A stretch of 64,000 nucleotides of DNA from Coxiellaceae bacterium (GTDB lineage Bacteria; Pseudomonadota; Gammaproteobacteria; Coxiellales; Coxiellaceae). The notes under the pieces are model-generated. The model did not search any database, was not told where the DNA came from, and worked only from the letters and a program-made list of their open reading frames with translations. Where the stretch lies: the NCBI GenBank assembly GCA_011523685.1, contig WTGG01000001.1:1-64000 (forward strand), in the 5' to 3' direction. Positions 47,164-56,196 of the stretch are shown one piece after another. The translations under genes and the position numbers were made by a program. How positions within the stretch are numbered: position 1 is the stretch's first letter; each line of letters begins with the position of its first letter.

Positions 47164-47679
47164 TCACTTCTTCACTAAAACAACCACCATACTCATCTGG
47201 CGCCCTTCTAGCTTAGGAGCTTGCTCTACGACCGCATCTTCAGGCAAATCAGCCTTAATGCGATTCAATAAATCCATACCTAACTCTTTATGCTGAATTT
47301 CACGACCTCTAAATCGCAAACTCACTTTCACTTTATCGCCACGTTCCAAGAAGGCAATAATCTTACGTAACTTAACGGTATAATCACCAATATCCGTTGT
47401 TGGACGGAATTTAATTTCTTTCACTTGTGTTTGACGCTGCTTTTTCTTGCCAGCAGACAGGCGTTTTTTCTTATCAAACACAAATTTTCCGTAATCCATA
47501 ATCCGACATACCGGAGGATCTACATTAGGAGAAATCTCTACCAAATCCAAACTCACTGCTTGAGCCTTCGCAAGTGCCTGATCTAAATTCACAATACCTA
47601 CTTGTTCGCCTTGATCATCAATCAAACGAACTTTGGATGCCTGGATTTGCCCATTAACTCGGGCTGCCTTTACTCTGAT
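47164..47679 (-). CDS. infC: Translation initiation factor IF-3
   Basis: IF-3 keeps 30S subunits free and checks the start codon. The protein has the N-domain [20 protein letters not shown], linker [26 protein letters not shown] and C-domain [17 protein letters not shown]. No ATG gives a full-length product. The likely start is an AUC at 47679-47677, six bases after AGGAG. It gives [11 protein letters not shown] and 171 residues. E. coli infC also uses a rare codon (AUU) and discriminates against it for autoregulation. The start lies inside the last codons of thrS (10-base overlap). A TTG start at 47625 would lose conserved residues. Confidence 0.9.
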   Translation of the reverse strand: MRVKAARVNGQIQASKVRLIDDQGEQVGIVNLDQALAKAQAVSLDLVEISPNVDPPVCRIMDYGKFVFDKKKRLSAGKKKQRQTQVKEIKFRPTTDIGDYTVKLRKIIAFLERGDKVKVSLRFRGREIQHKELGMDLLNRIKADLPEDAVVEQAPKLEGRQMSMVVVLVKK

Positions 47680-49592
47680 AACGCTCTCCTCTTTAATTGC
47701 ATATCTTGACCGAGCCTATCGATAAACTCAGGCACAGTCATGCTCAACATTTTCTTTGAATCCAACGTACGTATGGTTAATTTTTGATCAGAAAGCTCTT
47801 GATCACCTAAAATAACCATGTACGGAACACGAGAAATGGTATGTTCGCGGATTTTATAGCCGATCTTCTCATTTCTCAAGTCTGATTGCGCTCTAAACCC
47901 ACTTTTTTTCAATTTTTTAACCACATCTGTCGCAAAATCATGCTGAGAGTCCGTAATTGTCATCACAACCACCTGCTTTGGAGCCAACCACACTGGCAAT
48001 TTACCCTCATAGTGCTCGAGCAAAACACCTATAAACCGTTCAAATGACCCTATAATGGCACGATGTAACATCACAGGTGTCTGCTTTTCACCTGCAGCGT
48101 CAATATAAGTAGCACCCAGACGCTCTGGCATAGAAAAATCTAACTGCACCGTTCCACACTGCCAAGCACGCTTCAAGCAGTCATACAAAGTGAACTCTAT
48201 CTTAGGACCATAGAAGGCTCCTTCCCCAGGCTGCTCTTCCCAAACAACCCCTCGATCATCTAATGCTTTAGCAAGTGCTTGCTCTGCTTGATCCCAAACC
48301 TCATCAGAACCAATCCGCTTCTCAGGTCGTGTTGATAGTTTTACGACAATATCTGTGAAACCAAAGTCTTGATAAAACTCATAAACCATAGCTAACAGGG
48401 CATCGACCTCTGCACCAATTTGATCATGAGTACAAAATACATGGGCATCATCCTGTGTAAGACCTCTGACACGCATCAAACCATGCAAGGCACCAGAGGG
48501 CTCATTTCGGTGACAAGAACCAAACTCCGCTAAGCGCAACGGTAAATCACGATAACTATGAATACCTTGCTTAAAGACTTGCACGTGCCCAGGACAATTC
48601 ATGGGCTTGATCGCATAGCAACGATCGTCTTGATCCACACTGAACATTTCATCACCAAATTTTTCAGCATGACCAGAGCACTCCCATAACGACATATCCG
48701 CCATCATAGGGGTGTTAATTTCCTGATAACCATACTTCAACAGTTTGCCACGAATATATTGCTGAATAGCTGTAAAAATTGTCCAGCCATTAGGATGCCA
48801 GAACACCATACCAGGTGCTTCTTCTTGCATATGATAAAGATCCATCTTCTTGGCAAGCAGCCGATGATCACGTTTTTCTGCTTCAGCAATGCGATGCAAA
48901 TAATCTTTTAAAGCTGCCTTATCACCCCACGCTGTTCCGTAAATACGCTGCAACATGGCATTATCACTGTTACCTCGCCAATAAGCACCCGCAACCTTGG
49001 TTAACTTAAAGGCCTTCAAAAATGCAGTGGAAGGCACATGCGGGCCACGACAAAGATCAATGAAATCGCCTTGCTCATACGCTGTAAGCTCTTCAGCAGA
49101 ATCAATATCTTTAATAATCTCTACTTTATAGTGCTCACCCTGACTTTCAAATAATGCAATAGCATCGTCACGGGTCATAACACGACGAGAAACGGGCAAG
49201 GCTTGCTTTACCAGTTCTTTCATACGCTTTTCAATCGCTGTTAAATCATCGGGGGTAAAAGGACGCTCATAAGAAAAATCATAATAAAAGCCATCTTCGA
49301 TGACAGGACCTATCGTCACTTGAGCTTCTGGAAAAAGCTGCTTAACTGCTTGCGCTAATAGATGCGCAGTAGAATGGCGAATAACATCCAATGAAAGTTG
49401 ATCTTTAACGGTCAAGATCGTTAACGCCGCGTCTTGGCTCACCTCATAGGAAACATCGACCAATTGATCATTAACCAAGGCTGCTATGGCAGCTTTAGCA
49501 AGGCCAGGGCTAATGGACTGTGCAACAGCATGCACAGATAGCGGCATATCAAACTGCTTCGTTGATCCATCACTCAAAGTTATAACGGGCAT
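47670..49592 (-). CDS. thrS: Threonine--tRNA ligase
   Basis: Class II synthetase that charges tRNA-Thr and edits Ser. Order: TGS domain (1-62, [17 protein letters not shown]), editing domain ([16 protein letters not shown], with HxxxH), catalytic core ([13 protein letters not shown] with a zinc Cys), and anticodon-binding domain ([18 protein letters not shown]). I chose the ATG at 49592; the longer frame crosses the tRNA-Val gene. 640 residues. Its message probably also carries tRNA-Val upstream. Its 3' end overlaps infC. Confidence 0.97.
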   Translation of the reverse strand: MPVITLSDGSTKQFDMPLSVHAVAQSISPGLAKAAIAALVNDQLVDVSYEVSQDAALTILTVKDQLSLDVIRHSTAHLLAQAVKQLFPEAQVTIGPVIEDGFYYDFSYERPFTPDDLTAIEKRMKELVKQALPVSRRVMTRDDAIALFESQGEHYKVEIIKDIDSAEELTAYEQGDFIDLCRGPHVPSTAFLKAFKLTKVAGAYWRGNSDNAMLQRIYGTAWGDKAALKDYLHRIAEAEKRDHRLLAKKMDLYHMQEEAPGMVFWHPNGWTIFTAIQQYIRGKLLKYGYQEINTPMMADMSLWECSGHAEKFGDEMFSVDQDDRCYAIKPMNCPGHVQVFKQGIHSYRDLPLRLAEFGSCHRNEPSGALHGLMRVRGLTQDDAHVFCTHDQIGAEVDALLAMVYEFYQDFGFTDIVVKLSTRPEKRIGSDEVWDQAEQALAKALDDRGVVWEEQPGEGAFYGPKIEFTLYDCLKRAWQCGTVQLDFSMPERLGATYIDAAGEKQTPVMLHRAIIGSFERFIGVLLEHYEGKLPVWLAPKQVVVMTITDSQHDFATDVVKKLKKSGFRAQSDLRNEKIGYKIREHTISRVPYMVILGDQELSDQKLTIRTLDSKKMLSMTVPEFIDRLGQDMQLKRRALSE

Positions 49593-49622
49593 ACTGGATA
49601 TCCATCTTATAAATAATAAGTT

Positions 49623-49697
49623 TGGTAGGCACGGGCGGTTTCGAACCGCCGACCCCCACCATGTCAAGGTGGTGCTCTACCCCTGAGCTACGTGCCT
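49623..49697 (-). tRNA. tRNA-Val (GAC)
   Basis: A 75-base cloverleaf: acceptor AGGCACG/CGTGCCT, D-arm AGCTCAGGGGTAGAGCA, anticodon stem CCACC/GGTGG with loop TTGACAT, T-arm GGCGGTTCGAAACCGCC, encoded CCA. It reads GUC/GUU. It is 30 bases upstream of thrS on the same strand, a conserved arrangement. Confidence 0.96.
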
Positions 49698-49850
49698 AAA
49701 AGCTTGCGTGGTTTCGCAAACGCAGAAAGATAGCATTCCAAAAAAAGAATCGCAAGCATAACGCCTGACGAAAGGCTCCCTGAGATATAGCAACAACCAT
49801 GGCAGGCAAAATAACTAGCACACCCTCTAATATATGATAGTATTCGCACC

Positions 49851-50363
49851 ATGAAATTACCGCGATACACAGCCACACTTAGCTACATCATGGCCATTGT
49901 GCTGCTCAACATCCTATTTGTTAAACTCCCAGGGTTTAATGCCTTTGGCGACACCCTCTCTTTGGCCGACGGCGTTGTTGGCATTATTTACATCATTAGG
50001 GACCTTGCTCAACGTGAAATCCAGCACCGCATCCTGCTTGCGATGCTATTAGGCACTATTATAAGCTTCCTGCTCTCTGACCCCACCATCGCCATGGCCA
50101 GTGCTTGTGGGTTTGCCGCAGGAGAATGTTGCGACTGGCTCTTATTCACCTACACCGGAAAACCTCTCGCACAGCGATTACTGATCTCGTCCTTGGCCAG
50201 CATTCCTATAGACACCTGGGTCTTCTTAGCCATTGCTGATCGACTCAATACAACCAGCTTTACCGTTATGTGCGTTGGAAAATTACTGGGTGTCTTTTTA
50301 CTCTGGGCGCTCTGGAAGAAAAAAAACAAGACAATATGCACCCCTTCATTGACTCCTGCTTAA
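49851..50363 (+). CDS. VUT family putative transport protein
   Basis: A 170-residue membrane protein with about five hydrophobic segments. The block LADGVVGIIYIIRDLAQREIQHRILL, then ASACGFAAGECCDWLLFTYTGKPLAQRLLISSLASIPIDTWVFL, is characteristic of the VUT/YhhQ group of small vitamin and queuosine-precursor transporters. The substrate cannot be assigned; it is shorter than E. coli YhhQ. It lies divergently from tRNA-Val-thrS, with the permuted peptidase gene 55 bases downstream, in the same direction. Confidence 0.8.
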   Translation: MKLPRYTATLSYIMAIVLLNILFVKLPGFNAFGDTLSLADGVVGIIYIIRDLAQREIQHRILLAMLLGTIISFLLSDPTIAMASACGFAAGECCDWLLFTYTGKPLAQRLLISSLASIPIDTWVFLAIADRLNTTSFTVMCVGKLLGVFLLWALWKKKNKTICTPSLTPA

Positions 50364-50418
50364 GCCCGACTACACTGATAATTAAGATATTTATCAACTA
50401 ACCTTGGCACAATACAAA

Positions 50419-51267
50419 ATGACAATCTCCAAATGGCTAAGCCGTCAAATGATCGCTTATTTTAAAAAACAAGTCACTCCAAGCCGAGGCTACCTTTGCG
50501 ACTTCGATCGACTCAGCCATGAGATTCGACCAGCAGATGTATTATTGGTAGAAGGCTGCAACCGTATTAGTCAAATTATCAATAAAATCACCAAAAGCGC
50601 CTGGAGTCACTCCGCACTGTATATTGGACGCATTCATGATATTGAAGACCCCACACTCAGAGAAACACTCCACAAACACTATCAGGGCGCACCGCACGAG
50701 CGACTCATTGTTGAGAGTCACATCGGCCAAGGTACTTACATCGCCCCACTATCTAAATACCAAAATGATCACTTACGCATCTGTCGACCAACAGGAATAA
50801 GCGCTAAAGACGCTCAAACCGTCATCAGCTACGCTATCTCACGCATAGGGAAACAATACGATGTTCGACAGTTCATTGACCTAGGTCGATTTCTTCTTAA
50901 AAGTCGCCTCATACCTAAACGAATGGGCTCAAGCCTTTTCAAAGATAAATCCAACTCCACAGCCTATGAAATTTGCTCTGAAATGATAGCCAATGCTTTT
51001 TCAGTCATCGACTTTCCTATACTGCCATTAATAAAAAAAGACGACACTCACGAAAGGTTTGAAGTTATTCGTCGCAACACACGCATGACAACACCCAGTG
51101 ATTTTGATTACTCTCCCTTCTTTGATATCATCAAATACCCTTTCTTCCAATTAGGTCAAAACTCACATTACCGCAACCTTCCATGGAATGATGACGAAAT
51201 CACTCATGATGGCGAAAAATCAATACCCATTAACCCCAAAACAGCAAACAATGATAAAGAGCAATAG
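50419..51267 (+). CDS. Permuted NlpC/P60 (YiiX/YebB-like) papain-fold protein
   Basis: A 282-residue cytoplasm-like protein without signal peptide. The permuted NlpC/P60 order is visible: RPADVLLVEGCNRIS, then a His in SAWSHSALYIG (the general base), the acid-containing VESHIGQGTYIAPL, and later the Cys of TAYEICSEMIANAF as nucleophile. The C-terminal 90 residues are family-unlike. Such proteins act on lipids, peptides or acyl groups (lipid-modifying or amidase activity) and are often found in the envelope. The start at 50419 (ATG) has no strong RBS; a TTG at 50404 is possible. Substrate unknown. Confidence 0.72.
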   Translation: MTISKWLSRQMIAYFKKQVTPSRGYLCDFDRLSHEIRPADVLLVEGCNRISQIINKITKSAWSHSALYIGRIHDIEDPTLRETLHKHYQGAPHERLIVESHIGQGTYIAPLSKYQNDHLRICRPTGISAKDAQTVISYAISRIGKQYDVRQFIDLGRFLLKSRLIPKRMGSSLFKDKSNSTAYEICSEMIANAFSVIDFPILPLIKKDDTHERFEVIRRNTRMTTPSDFDYSPFFDIIKYPFFQLGQNSHYRNLPWNDDEITHDGEKSIPINPKTANNDKEQ

Positions 51268-51469
51268 CACGACTTAACAAGCTCTACGCCCAACGAGACC
51301 ACCCTGCTAATTTATTGCAACGACAAAAAATTCTCATACACAACATCACATATACCCATAAAAAAGTGATAACTCACACTTAACAATCATTCTCACGTAA
51401 TAGGAAAAAACATAAACTTAAGAAAAAATTAGTACTGCTAAATCGATAGGATATAACGCCTCTGTTGTT

Positions 51470-51475
51470 TATAAT
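51470..51475 (+). promoter_or_regulatory. Possible -10 element for the FNR-like gene
   Basis: A perfect TATAAT at 51470-51475 lies 80 bases before the GTG start of the FNR-like gene. I see no good -35 at 16-18 bases spacing, so the promoter may be activator-dependent or the match accidental. The surrounding gap 51268-51555 has no other feature. Confidence 0.35.
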
Positions 51476-51555
51476 ATGAACAAGAAAAAGCAAGGAATTC
51501 AATTACAGCAAAACAAGTAACATCAACCGTCAACAAAGAATTATGGAGAAGCCCA

Positions 51556-52284
51556 GTGGAAGGAACCCTCACTCAACCAGTGACTGCACAATCCAACCAT
51601 TGTTCACAATGCAAAATGGCTCCCTATTGCCTACCTGCAAAACTAGACACTGACACCATAAAAATTGCCCGATACCTGACCTTCCACTCTCGCAGCCTTG
51701 AACCCGGCGAACATTTATGCCGACAAGGTACATTAACAGACTCTATTTTCCTCATTCGATCTGGGATGTTAAAGAGTTATTTCAATAAAGAGGACGGTGA
51801 AGAATATGTTATGGACTTTCATTTTCCACCTGAACTCTTTGGCTGGGAAGGCATCGATCTAAAACAAACAGCCTATTCCGTTATCGCATTAGACTTCTCT
51901 CATATCTGTGAAATCCCCATGCAACAACTCAAGCAGTTATTAAGAAAAAACCCACCAATACTAGATCAATTTTTCACACTACTAAATTCACGCATTCGTA
52001 ATGACAACCGCAAACAATTACGAACAACAGCCGAACAACGCATTGCAGAATTTATTCTACAACTTGTTAAACATTACAAACGACTGGGGTTTGGCTATGA
52101 CATGTGCAAACTACTTATGACCCATCAAGATATCGCAAACTACCTTAGACTTGCCCCTGCCACAGTGAGTCGATTACTGCATCAACTACAAAGCAAAAAT
52201 ATCCTGTCTATTCAAAAGAAAAAAATCTTTGTTAATGACAAACCCGAACTGACAGCAATAGCCAAAGGTCTCATCCATAAATAA
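51556..52284 (+). CDS. fnr: FNR-type CRP family regulator
   Basis: An oxygen-responsive regulator of the FNR branch, 242 residues from a GTG with GGAG seven bases upstream. Cys16, Cys19, Cys25 and Cys118 match E. coli FNR Cys20/23/29/122 in spacing, so a [4Fe-4S] cluster is expected to dimerise it when oxygen is low. The cyclic-nucleotide-fold sensor spans about 35-140 and the HTH is THQDIANYLRLAPATVSRLLHQLQ. The recognition helix reads PATVSR where E. coli has VETISR; the conserved Glu209 is replaced by Ala. Target sites may therefore differ from TTGAT-N4-ATCAA. Confidence 0.88.
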   Translation: MEGTLTQPVTAQSNHCSQCKMAPYCLPAKLDTDTIKIARYLTFHSRSLEPGEHLCRQGTLTDSIFLIRSGMLKSYFNKEDGEEYVMDFHFPPELFGWEGIDLKQTAYSVIALDFSHICEIPMQQLKQLLRKNPPILDQFFTLLNSRIRNDNRKQLRTTAEQRIAEFILQLVKHYKRLGFGYDMCKLLMTHQDIANYLRLAPATVSRLLHQLQSKNILSIQKKKIFVNDKPELTAIAKGLIHK

Positions 52285-52287
52285 TCA

Positions 52288-53868
52288 TTAATATTCTCGC
52301 GTAGCAGTAAACTGAATCGCTGGCCACTGCTCAATAGCCAAATCTAAGCTCACACGTGACGGCGCCAAATAAGTTAAATGATCACCCGCATCGAAAGCCA
52401 AGTACCGCTGCTGAGCCTGTTTAAAGGCCTCTAGTTGCTTTATATCATCACTGGTAATCCAGCGGGCTGTGACTGTATTCACTGACTCATAAATACATCG
52501 AACGTTATATTCATTCTCCAATCGATAGGCAACAACATCAAACTGTAAAACACCCACCGCACCAACAATTAACTCATTACCTAGCAAAGGTCTAAATATT
52601 TGCGTAGCACCCTCTTCTGACAATTGAATCAGTCCTTTTAGTAAGGCTTTTTGACGCAATGGATCTTTCAAGCGCACCAAACGAAATAGCTCAGGTGCAA
52701 AATTGGGAATACCAGTAAATTTAAATGTCTCACCTGCTGTAAATGTATCACCAATACGAATTGTTCCATGACTATACAAACCTATAATATCACCCGGCCA
52801 CGCTTCCTCTGCATGCTCACGCTCCCCGGCCATAAATGTATGCGCATTATGGACAGCCATAGACTTATTTAATCGCACATGATGCATCTTCATACCTTTT
52901 TTGTATTGGCCTGAAGTAATTCGTAAAAACGCAATACGATCGCGATGAGAAGGATCCATATTGGCCTGAACTTTAAAAACAAAACCACTAAACTTAGGAT
53001 GATCAGGTGACACAACGGACTCCGTTGTTTGTCGAGGCTGAGGAGCTGGAGCATATTGCACAAATGCATTTAACAATTCTCTAATACCAAAATTATTGAT
53101 TGCGGAACCAAAAAAAACTGGTGTTTGCTCACCAGCAAGATAGAGTTCCTCATCAAATGCAGGCATAGCGCCTTGCACCAACTCCACTTCTTCGCGTAAC
53201 TGATCAGCTAAAGGACCCAATAACTCATCTAAGGCAGCATTATCTAGACCTTCAATAACTTCAATATCACTCACTTGTGAGCGACTTCCAGCTTCATACA
53301 AGTAGATACGATCTTCTAGGATATGATAAATACCCTTAAACGATTTCCCCATACCAATTGGCCACGTCATAGGAACACACTGAATTTTTAATACAGATTC
53401 AATTTCATCCAAAACATCCATAGGCTCTTTAGTGTCACGATCCATCTTATTAATGAATGTCATAATCGGAGTGGTTCTTAATCGACAAACATCAATCAAC
53501 TTAATCGTTCTTTCTTCAACACCTTTTGCGGCATCAATCACCATCAAGGCTGAATCAACTGCTGTTAAAGTACGATAGGTATCTTCCGAAAAGTCAGCAT
53601 GGCCTGGTGTATCTAATAAATTCACCACACGATCATTATAAACAAACTGCATCACAGAGGTTGTAACAGAAATACCACGCTGTTTTTCTAACTCCATCCA
53701 ATCTGATGTAGCGTGACGACTAGCCTTACGCCCCTTAACAGAGCCTGCCAAATTAATTGCACCACCAAAGAGTAATAATTTTTCAGTTACAGTCGTCTTA
53801 CCTGCATCTGGGTGAGAAATAATAGCAAATGCACATCGCTTTGCTACGGCTTGATTAAGATGATCCAT
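52288..53868 (-). CDS. prfC: Peptide chain release factor 3
   Basis: GTPase that removes RF1 and RF2 from the ribosome after termination. G1 is [19 protein letters not shown], with [16 protein letters not shown] and [13 protein letters not shown] downstream, and a C-terminal domain with FQFDV-like [16 protein letters not shown]. 526 residues, normal. It is convergent with fnr (three bases between stops) and lies downstream of lptG by 31 bases in the same direction. Confidence 0.97.
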   Translation of the reverse strand: MDHLNQAVAKRCAFAIISHPDAGKTTVTEKLLLFGGAINLAGSVKGRKASRHATSDWMELEKQRGISVTTSVMQFVYNDRVVNLLDTPGHADFSEDTYRTLTAVDSALMVIDAAKGVEERTIKLIDVCRLRTTPIMTFINKMDRDTKEPMDVLDEIESVLKIQCVPMTWPIGMGKSFKGIYHILEDRIYLYEAGSRSQVSDIEVIEGLDNAALDELLGPLADQLREEVELVQGAMPAFDEELYLAGEQTPVFFGSAINNFGIRELLNAFVQYAPAPQPRQTTESVVSPDHPKFSGFVFKVQANMDPSHRDRIAFLRITSGQYKKGMKMHHVRLNKSMAVHNAHTFMAGEREHAEEAWPGDIIGLYSHGTIRIGDTFTAGETFKFTGIPNFAPELFRLVRLKDPLRQKALLKGLIQLSEEGATQIFRPLLGNELIVGAVGVLQFDVVAYRLENEYNVRCIYESVNTVTARWITSDDIKQLEAFKQAQQRYLAFDAGDHLTYLAPSRVSLDLAIEQWPAIQFTATREY

Positions 53869-53899
53869 GATAGTTTCCCAATAATAAATAGTTTACTGG

Positions 53900-54955
53900 C
53901 TAGTCGATTCGACGCAGCATAATGACATAACACGTAAGAAATAAAAATGACGGCAACACCGCTGCAATAGCTGCAGGCACCTGATAAATAAATGCAATAG
54001 GTCCTAAGAATTCATTCAACATATAAAAACCAAACCCAATCAGTACCCCAATCACCATACGCGCACCAGATGATGAATCTCTCAGAGAACCTAATGTAAA
54101 TGGAACACCCAAGCAAATCATAACGATAGTCGTAAATGGCTGCATAATATGCTGCCATAAAGTAAAGGTCACTTGACCTTGATCCAGTCCTACTTTCTTT
54201 AAATAATGAAATTTATCCCATAAATAAGAAACTGACTCGTCACGTAAATCAATTTTCTTTTTCACCAACATATCTGGCTGTATAGTTACATTCAGTGGGT
54301 GTGATTGATAATGAACAAACCGAGAAGACTGCCCCACCTTTAACAAGGTCACATCCTTCATAAACCACTGATGATTTTTTTTAACCGCATAGGCTGCTTT
54401 CCAATAAGCAGTAACATGGTGATGACTATCTAAATCAAATTTAGCCACGGATTGAATATAATCAGATGATTTAACTCGCTCAATAAATACAAATGACATT
54501 CCCTCATGAAGCCAAATATCATGCAAATGCTTTTCCCCATGCTTTTGATCAGGATGATTAATATATTGTGCAGATTCAGATAACGAAGGTGCAACAACCT
54601 CACCAACTAACGTCATTAATGCAATCATAATCGCTGCTGCTGACACCACACTTAGTGCAATACGCGCAATAGACACCCCTGAAGCACGAATAACAATCAA
54701 TTCACTATTAGATGATAAACGACCCAGCCCTAACAAACAGCCAACAAACCCGACCATTGGAAACATTTGATACAAATCCGCCGGCAGCTTCATAAGAACA
54801 ACCAATACAGCCATTCCTAATGTTAGTGACCCTTTACCGAGGTCGCCTGAAATATTGATCAAATTAATAAAACACTGCACACCAATCAAGACTAATAAAC
54901 ACAACAGTGTAGACTGAATAACCGATCGTCGAATGTATCCCGATATTATCTTCAT
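53900..54955 (-). CDS. lptG: LPS export ABC transporter permease LptG
   Basis: Inner membrane half of the LptB2FG machine that lifts LPS to LptC/A/D. Six membrane helices flank a beta-jellyroll domain. It starts MKIISGYIRRSVIQSTLLCLLVLIGV and shows LPADLYQMFPMVGFVGCLLGLGRLSSNSELIVIRASG, the LptG family signature. 351 residues. The ATG at 54955 overlaps the LptF stop (TGATG), so the longer frame that starts at 55069 is not used. Essential in KDO-lipid A producers. Confidence 0.94.
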   Translation of the reverse strand: MKIISGYIRRSVIQSTLLCLLVLIGVQCFINLINISGDLGKGSLTLGMAVLVVLMKLPADLYQMFPMVGFVGCLLGLGRLSSNSELIVIRASGVSIARIALSVVSAAAIMIALMTLVGEVVAPSLSESAQYINHPDQKHGEKHLHDIWLHEGMSFVFIERVKSSDYIQSVAKFDLDSHHHVTAYWKAAYAVKKNHQWFMKDVTLLKVGQSSRFVHYQSHPLNVTIQPDMLVKKKIDLRDESVSYLWDKFHYLKKVGLDQGQVTFTLWQHIMQPFTTIVMICLGVPFTLGSLRDSSSGARMVIGVLIGFGFYMLNEFLGPIAFIYQVPAAIAAVLPSFLFLTCYVIMLRRID

Positions 54956-56064
54956 CACTTCCGCCCTCGAAGACAATAGGCAAAAAGGTGTCGCCACCCC
55001 CAACGACGAAGATAAACCACAGCAGTACACAGCAACAATAAACCATGTACCCACCACAAACCTAACCAAGGACTGACTTTACCATCACTCACCCAACTGC
55101 GCCCAACCCACAAGAAGTCTGCATACACTAAATAGATTAGAATAGCAGGAAATAGTCGACCATATTGCCCCTGACGCGGACGAATATGACTCAAAGGCAC
55201 AGCCAATAAAGCCAAAAGGATTGCTGATAGCGGGATACTTAAACGCCACTGCAACTCTGCAGCCACTTTAGGGTCGGAATGATAAAGTGGCAATAGCTCA
55301 CGAGTTGAAATATCTTCCGGCCACGTACTAATGGTTTTAACCGGCACATCCACACGCACACCGTAATTATCAAAGACACCAGACTGATAGTTATCTAATT
55401 TATCGCCTATACTAAATTGACCACCATTATGAAACACTAGGTAACGTCCAGGCCACTGCAAACGCTCTTCTTCATGGGCTTTTTCTGCTGAAGTTATTCT
55501 CCAACCACCATCCACTAACCTTTCCGCTAAAAAAACGTCCAGTAATTTCTTATGTCCTTTTTCTATACTTGCTGAATAAAATGTTTGCCCATGACCTAGC
55601 GGTGTAAATGCCTGTGGCAAAATATGTGATACAACACTTTGCTCGGCTATATCTACCAGCACCTTATTATTCAAGCGCTGAACCTTTGGATCGACGACAA
55701 TTGTCAAAAACCCAACAACTATCGCAACTAATACTGAAAAACCCAATACCTTCATCAATAGCTCTGCAAAACCTAAACCACAGGCCTGCATCACAATCAT
55801 CTCCTGATTGACATACCAGCGACCGAACACTAATAAAATACTCAAATACAACCCAAGCGGCATCAAATAACCAGCAATCAATGGCACTAACACCGCCATT
55901 AATTGAAGCAATGACAGCATGCTATAGCGTCCTTCAGCAACATGCCCTATGTAATGCACAAATTGATTAATGATGAAAATCGCCACTATGACTGACGTCA
56001 ATGCTAATAACGTAACGTACAATTCTCTGGCGATGTAACGATAAATGATCACAAATTGACCCAA
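54955..56064 (-). CDS. lptF: LPS export ABC transporter permease LptF
   Basis: Partner of LptG. It starts IIYRYIARELYVTLLALTSVIVAIFIINQFVHYIG, with LVPLIAGYLMPLGLYLSILLVFGRWYVNQEMIVMQACG, a jellyroll middle (about 145-270) and three C-terminal helices. 369 residues. It shares one base with lptG in TGATG, the classical coupled pair. In E. coli pepA and holC lie between lptF and valS on the opposite strand; here valS is directly divergent with 132 bases between. Confidence 0.94.
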   Translation of the reverse strand: MGQFVIIYRYIARELYVTLLALTSVIVAIFIINQFVHYIGHVAEGRYSMLSLLQLMAVLVPLIAGYLMPLGLYLSILLVFGRWYVNQEMIVMQACGLGFAELLMKVLGFSVLVAIVVGFLTIVVDPKVQRLNNKVLVDIAEQSVVSHILPQAFTPLGHGQTFYSASIEKGHKKLLDVFLAERLVDGGWRITSAEKAHEEERLQWPGRYLVFHNGGQFSIGDKLDNYQSGVFDNYGVRVDVPVKTISTWPEDISTRELLPLYHSDPKVAAELQWRLSIPLSAILLALLAVPLSHIRPRQGQYGRLFPAILIYLVYADFLWVGRSWVSDGKVSPWLGLWWVHGLLLLCTAVVYLRRWGWRHLFAYCLRGRK

Positions 56065-56196
56065 AAAGACTAGTGACTAATGAATAAATGCCCGGCTATA
56101 GTACCCGTTATTCGCAATCGTCGCAAAGGCTGACAAACTCTAGTGTTTATGAAACAATGTGCCGCTTATTAACCCCGTCACAATGGCTCTAGAAAC

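Noticed and set aside
49593-49667. Longer thrS frame starting at 49667
   Set aside because: The extension reads through tRNA-Val and lacks any match to the ThrRS N-terminus, which begins at 49592.
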